DNA of 64,000 nucleotides from positions 71,255,876 to 71,319,875 of the forward strand of contig CM056576.1 in NCBI GenBank assembly GCA_029721435.1. Direction: 5' to 3'. The notes under the pieces were generated by a model, which was not told the origin of the DNA, made no database searches, and worked only from the letters and a program-made list of their open reading frames with translations. Source of the stretch: Gymnothorax reevesii (taxonomy: Eukaryota; Chordata; Actinopteri; Anguilliformes; Muraenidae). The position numbers and the translations under genes are program-made. Positions 59,670-64,000 of this stretch are shown here, piece by piece. How positions within the stretch are numbered: position 1 is the stretch's first letter; each line of letters starts with the position of its first letter.

Positions 59670-61039
59670 TATCTCCAAACATGTTTTGGGAAGCAATTTA
59701 ACAATTTCTGAAGATGTATAGAAAAAAACTTCATGTATGCACGCCAATCAAAATAGGTCATGCTCCTCACAGAATGACAGCACAAGTAACAAATGTATCA
59801 CTGTTGACAGATGTACTAGGGAAATTTGACACTTGTTGGCAACTTTATCTGTCTCTTCAGTCATGCAGAAATGTAACTATGCCGCTTCATTAACCCTTCT
59901 GCATAGAAGTAGACGCCAGAGGACACGGAGCTGCTCCATTTATACATGGAGTTACACGGTTTAGAATATGGATGAGTTCAGTCCTATCCTTGTTTCCCAG
60001 GAGTTGTATGGATTAAATGAAATCAGGCAGGAAAATGGTTGACTTCACATTTTATTGTGGCTTATTTTTAAATGACTTATAATTGATCGATTGACAGAAA
60101 TCGTTACATTTGTTACAAACGAAACGCAAGATCAGCCAAAACAACCCATCAAGCCGATTTTCATCAGGAAACTTCTTGTGCGGTTTTGAGTAGTATAGAA
60201 TTTGGGTTGTAATCCATGAAATCACAGTTGCTTATCATAAAGTGTTCTAGACAATTAAAATTTTGTCAATAATTTATGTCATAAGACTATGCCAAAATAT
60301 TCACATCAATTTCACACTCAAATCGCTCTATTTCACAGATGCTTAGGAGGAACGGGATCATTTTTCACAGCTATTTCTGGGAGAATTATGGATACTAATA
60401 AAATATTAACCCTCTCAGGCATGAAATATGATAAACTCAGTCAGGAGTTTTTTACTAATATGCAGCAGTCCCAAAATTGCAGGCATATAAAGAGAAAAAA
60501 CACTTTTGAACAGCTGTACACTGTAGTGACCTCCATGCATGAAGGGATTAAGAATGTTTGACATAAAAATCCTTAATTATTTTGGTAGTCAAATAATTTA
60601 AAGGTTTGGTTCCCTTTTTGTGGAATGAGCCTTTCGCAAGTTTTGAAGGCTTTGAATCTCAGCACAGGTTAGTTTTTATTCATTCTTCACAACTGCAGTA
60701 CTCTTTATACAGCGTTTTGCCACCACATTTTCTGTTTCAAATTTGGCACTGCTCTGCTGGTGTATTTCATTTGTTTTCCAACTAAGAAACAAATGGTGCA
60801 CATATGTTGGCAAAAGGTGCTGAGATGTTGAAACTTGAGCTTGGCATGGTGTAATATTTATTTTGAAACTTTATCATGTTTTTTAATCTCCCACTTCTCA
60901 GATTCACCCACACAGTGGCGTGTGTGCTTGACACATCTGCGCAAAATATTTTGAAAACTATGACCCCACAAATCACAAAAGTGTTATTTAATGACAAAAG
61001 TACTTCTTGCACACAGGTCTTCAATTTTTAACTCCTAAA
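59670..61039. other. Upstream intron sequence, no gene recognised
   Basis: AT-rich; the open frame at 60289-60561 shows no domain. Confidence 0.4.
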
Positions 61040-61114
61040 CTGAAAGTTTGAAGAAAAAAAAAAAGGCGTGCAATGCACAGAATACTCCTCTGCCCGATGT
61101 CGAAGTTTTTGGAG

Positions 61115-61182
61115 ACGCCTGCCCGCCCGCCCGCTTGCAGGATAGCAATACCCCGTCAGCCTTGAGGGCTGAGGGGTAAAAA
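61115..61182 (+). repeat. Hairpin-ended repeat terminus (second occurrence)
   Basis: GCCTGCCCGCCCGCCCGCTT is followed by GATAGCAATACCCC, an imperfect stem-loop (CAGCC...GGCTG) and GGGGTAAAAA. The order of short tandem motif, GCTAT/GATAGC-like sequence, C-run, G-run and A-run is the same as at 13480-13540, suggesting a second copy of the same kind of end. Confidence 0.5.
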
Positions 61183-61984
61183 AGGCCAGGATTCGTCTTC
61201 TACTTCTATCAAGCTTGATGGCAGTTGACAACCATTTTGGTGTATTACCACCACCCACTCAGCATGTTCTATAAATATTCAAGAATAATTGATGAAAACC
61301 TGGGACCTCCATGTAGGTTGAAATATGGAGCAGTCAAATTTGTTACCGCTCAATATGGCACAGAAAAGTGGGTGTGGCCTGCTTAGCAGGAGAGGGGTTA
61401 ATTACCAAGGTCATGACTAGTTTCCCCATTCCCAGCCTGAAAATCAATAATTATGAAGTATGAAGAGATTTGGAGATGGTGAGTTGGCCACTTTTGCCAG
61501 TATTGGGCTGATCTTAGAAAAATGCAGTGTTAAGGTAATTGAGGAAATGATTCTCCTATCAGAAATGCAACTATGAGTTGTATTTGAGGACAGGAACAAC
61601 AGACCTGTAACGACCTGGTGCCCCAGAGAAAATGAAAGGGCACCAGGAAAGTGAAAGAATCGAGGACCCAAGTTGGCAAGACAGAATTTAATTATAAATC
61701 AAAGCACAGATAACAAATAAACAGAAACAAAATCTAACGAGAAATCATGGCACTACGAGGTGATATAATGGAGGTGTTACTATGCATGGCTACCTGCCTG
61801 GGAAAGAATGAGAAGAGTTTAAATAGAGTGAAACAAAAATAGCTGGAGACAATTTGTAACTTCCACTACAACCAGTAATATCTTCATTAATGGTGTTGCC
61901 TGAAATCAGTGCTTTTGCAAATTGGTGTAAATTACTGCAACTAAGCTTCTACTCAGTTTAATTTATGGGGGCATTATTGTAGCA
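61183..61984. other. Intron sequence, no gene recognised
   Basis: No supportable coding frame. Confidence 0.4.
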
Positions 61985-61991
61985 AAACTAT

Positions 61992-62372
61992 TTACAAATG
62001 TGTAAAAAAAATCTGTCTGTAACGAGATTCACAAATGCGTAAACCAATTTGTATTTCGATCCACAAATGTGTAAAAAAAAATTTGTGCCTGTAACAAGAT
62101 TCACAAATGTGTAACCGAATGCACAAATGCGAAAAAATAATTTGTATTTCGATCCACAAATTTGTAACCGGATGGACAAATGCGTAAAAACAATTTGTAT
62201 TACGATCCACAAATGTGTAGAAGTATCCGTGTCTGTATCTAGATCCACAAATGCGTACAACAAACTCTGTGTAAATATCAGGCACTGGGATTGGATGGGT
62301 TCTTACATGTGACTTTTGCTACACTTCTGCCGCGGATGATACACAAATGCGTACAACGATTCACAAATGCTC
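61992..62372. repeat. Cluster of CACAAATGYGTA motifs
   Basis: Eleven copies of CACAAATGYGTA or close variants occur at about 61993, 62030, 62062, 62101, 62122, 62154, 62176, 62208, 62245, 62341 and 62361, alternating with TTTGTATTTCGATC-like blocks. Such clusters are often subterminal parts of DNA transposons. Two overlapping minus-strand frames here are a product of the repetition. Confidence 0.8.
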
Positions 62373-62489
62373 GGGTAAGCACTCGTTCACAGAGCTCAAA
62401 AGGACCTCATTAAAATGCAAACCATGTGATTTCAATGAACTGGTATATTCACTAAACTCGGAGATGCCAAGCGTCCCGCATTCGGCGTA

Positions 62490-62945
62490 GGTCTTGTGCA
62501 ATTTTTAGGCTTATTCACCGTAGTCCGTAATTATCCATTGAATGCTTAGTGAGATTCTCATGCGGAATTAAAATCCTTGTGCATTGAAGTTTTCGTTTCA
62601 CTTGCGTAAAGGGGCGCCTCATCAGAAGTAACATGGAAAGAGATTATGACTCCGGACGTCCCGTGCTTCTCTTTACTCGGGGATTGGAAACAATGCCTGT
62701 GTTTTATGATCGTTTAAATTGTTTTAATGAAATGAGACCATTTGAAACGTTTTTATGTAATTCCATTGCTTTTAATCCATCAGTAAAGACAAGCCTGAGA
62801 ATTCCTGTCATAATCAATTTCCGTGTCATTAGTGGGGAAATCCACCGTAATGCACGTGAAACTGATTAACTTGATGCACAATGACTTAAATTCCGCAAGT
62901 GAATTTCCTCGGTGCGCTTTGATTGAATAATTGCTGACTACAGCA
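62490..62945. mobile_element. Long-TIR MITE (copy B)
   Basis: The left arm (CTCATGCGGAATTAAAATCC, TTGTGCATTGAAG, TTATGACTCCGG) pairs with the right arm (ACTTAAATTCCGCAAG, TTGATGCACAATGA, CCTGTCATAATC) over roughly 190 bp, around a centre with TGATCGTTTAAATTG. A related partial copy is at 55395-55650. The frame at 62633-62869 is not a gene. Confidence 0.7.
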
Positions 62946-62980
62946 CAGAAAAGTGAATGTCACTAAGAGGAGAAACTCAC

Positions 62981-63073
62981 GCATAGGACGTAAGCCTTGG
63001 CATCTCTGTTAACTTCGTCCAAAACATCAAAGTTCAAGGTTTTCAAGTTATCAAATCGTATCTTTGTGGATGC
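62981..63073 (-). other. Orphan exon-like frame
   Basis: Between TATGTACTAG and GTGAGT the minus strand has 31 open codons beginning ASTKIRFDNLKTLNFDVLDE. Both borders fit splice consensus, but the protein does not match the kindlin segment expected next upstream. It may be an exon of another transcript or chance. Confidence 0.25.
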
Positions 63074-63788
63074 CTAGTACATAAATCAAACTTGCAGGAT
63101 TTTTTAATGAGAACTTCGATTTTAAATTTGATTTCCGCAACTGGAATCGTTCGTGGTCCTTTTAAGTGATGTGATAATTTTTGTCCTGCCCTGAAATCGC
63201 TGAAATTGGCGTAGGCCTAGTTTGTTTTTGCACTCCAGTGCTTTTTTCAGTATTGCATTAGGAATCGTTGTAAAAGGTATGTATCATCTTTATCATTTGA
63301 CAAATGTTAGATGGCTGGCAGGCTACACTCGGTTAACTATTCTAGTTGACTCCCAGTGATGTGACGTTAGTTAGCTAGCTTACTAGATGGCCAGCAGTCT
63401 GCGGCAGGGCCTCATGACAGCCAGTCCAGCAAGCTAGCTACCTCATGTTTCTGTTGCCAATGTTGTCATAATTCTTGTAAAACCTCAACCATAGTTACAT
63501 AGAGAATGGAGAGTACTGGAGGACTGAGATGGTCAGAGGAAAAAGGCTCCATGCGCCTTGCATTAGTTTTTAGCCTGCAAGTTTAACCTTAGCTCGTTTG
63601 ACTTTAGGTTACGGACAAGGATGACGTCCTGTCTCCAGCTGCAAGTGATATAAATTATTGAGTGCTTCAGACCTCGTGGGCTGCAGGCCAACAAATGAGA
63701 ATCCATTGATGGCTAAAATTTTTTCGTCTCTGGATGGGTAAATACCATATTAACCAAGCCAGTCATGGAATTGAGATGTTGTTGTAAC
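63074..63788. other. No gene recognised
   Basis: Contains several TAGCTAGC-type short palindromes; otherwise nothing is supportable. Confidence 0.35.
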
Positions 63789-63790
63789 TA

Positions 63791-64000
63791 CAGTGGCTCC
63801 AATAAGTATTTGTACACTACTTGAAAATTCAACTACATAACAGCTTTTGTATATTCGGCTAAATGCTTGCTATTGTGTGTAAAAGTGATTAAAATATTTG
63901 ATAATCAATATGTTTGAAACAAATATTTAATGTCAAAATGGCATATTTGGTCAGAAAGGCGATTATCAGACCCAATAAGTATCTGTACAGTTCCATTAGT
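63791..64000. mobile_element. Left end of a Tc1/mariner-type element
   Basis: CAGTGGCTCCAATAAGTATT follows a TA (63789-63790) and matches the usual terminus of a fish Tc1-like family. A similar phrase, CCCAATAAGTATCTGTAC, recurs at 63972. The element runs off the window. Confidence 0.6.

Noticed and set aside
61988..62285. Two overlapping minus-strand frames of 91 and 97 residues with repeated ICGSKY/TFVD phrases
   Set aside because: They come from the CACAAATGYGTA motif cluster; both frames repeat because the DNA repeats.

Overview
The window is vertebrate nuclear DNA, almost certainly from a ray-finned fish. It carries one spliced host gene on the minus strand and a dense, deeply nested set of fish-type transposable elements: L2, CR1/Rex1-like and L1/Tx1-like LINEs, Ty3/Gypsy, Tc1/mariner, hAT, and Kolobok- and Harbinger-like elements, plus tRNA-derived SINEs. 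There are no operons, prokaryotic genes, CRISPR arrays, rRNA or free-standing tRNA genes. Most open frames in the window belong to transposons or are chance frames in repeats.

Host gene: five consecutive exons of fermt1 (kindlin-1) lie at 57075-57181, 44728-44952, 30807-30931, 30371-30512 and 25719-25892, reading right to left. Their splice phases fit each other, and together they encode the C-terminal part of the protein from mid PH domain through the F3 subdomain to the stop codon. The 5' exons lie beyond the right edge. Introns of 12.1, 13.8, 0.3 and 4.5 kb are filled with transposons.

Layout: 1-61 hAT end; 62-2519 L2 LINE relic; 2521-5688 CR1/Rex1-like LINE; 6570-11622 young L1/Tx1-like LINE with a perfect 16-bp target duplication and an almost unbroken ORF2; 12780-13545 tandem-unit repeat ending in a hairpin; about 13.8-17.96 kb Ty3/Gypsy element (minus); 18282-21393 LINE split by a 1.6-kb hAT element; 22.8-23.8 kb ~135-bp tandem array with an inserted palindrome; 24.1-24.4 kb long-TIR MITE. 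From 25.7 kb rightwards the sequence is fermt1 exons plus introns. These introns hold a Kolobok/T2-like element with a broken THAP exon (26141-27448), Tc1 relics, a hAT MITE carrying another MITE (33770-34483), an LTR with primer-binding site (34581-35005), a 3.2-kb hAT element with a 31-bp minisatellite inside (36045-39268), and two related Harbinger-like elements (about 40-43.5 and 45.7-49.3 kb), one hit by a Tc1 element and the other sitting inside a CR1 relic. Right of 57.2 kb, in the upstream intron, are another Tc1 element, a second hairpin-ended repeat, an array of short CACAAATGYGTA motifs, and a long-TIR MITE.

The strongest results are the insertion histories that can be read from target-site duplications (L1, three hAT elements, Kolobok, Harbinger-like). 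I did not find a convincing novel functional system. The least explained items are the Harbinger-like family with its Myb-like and minus-strand exon-like segments, the hairpin-ended repeats, and an orphan exon-like frame at 62981-63073.
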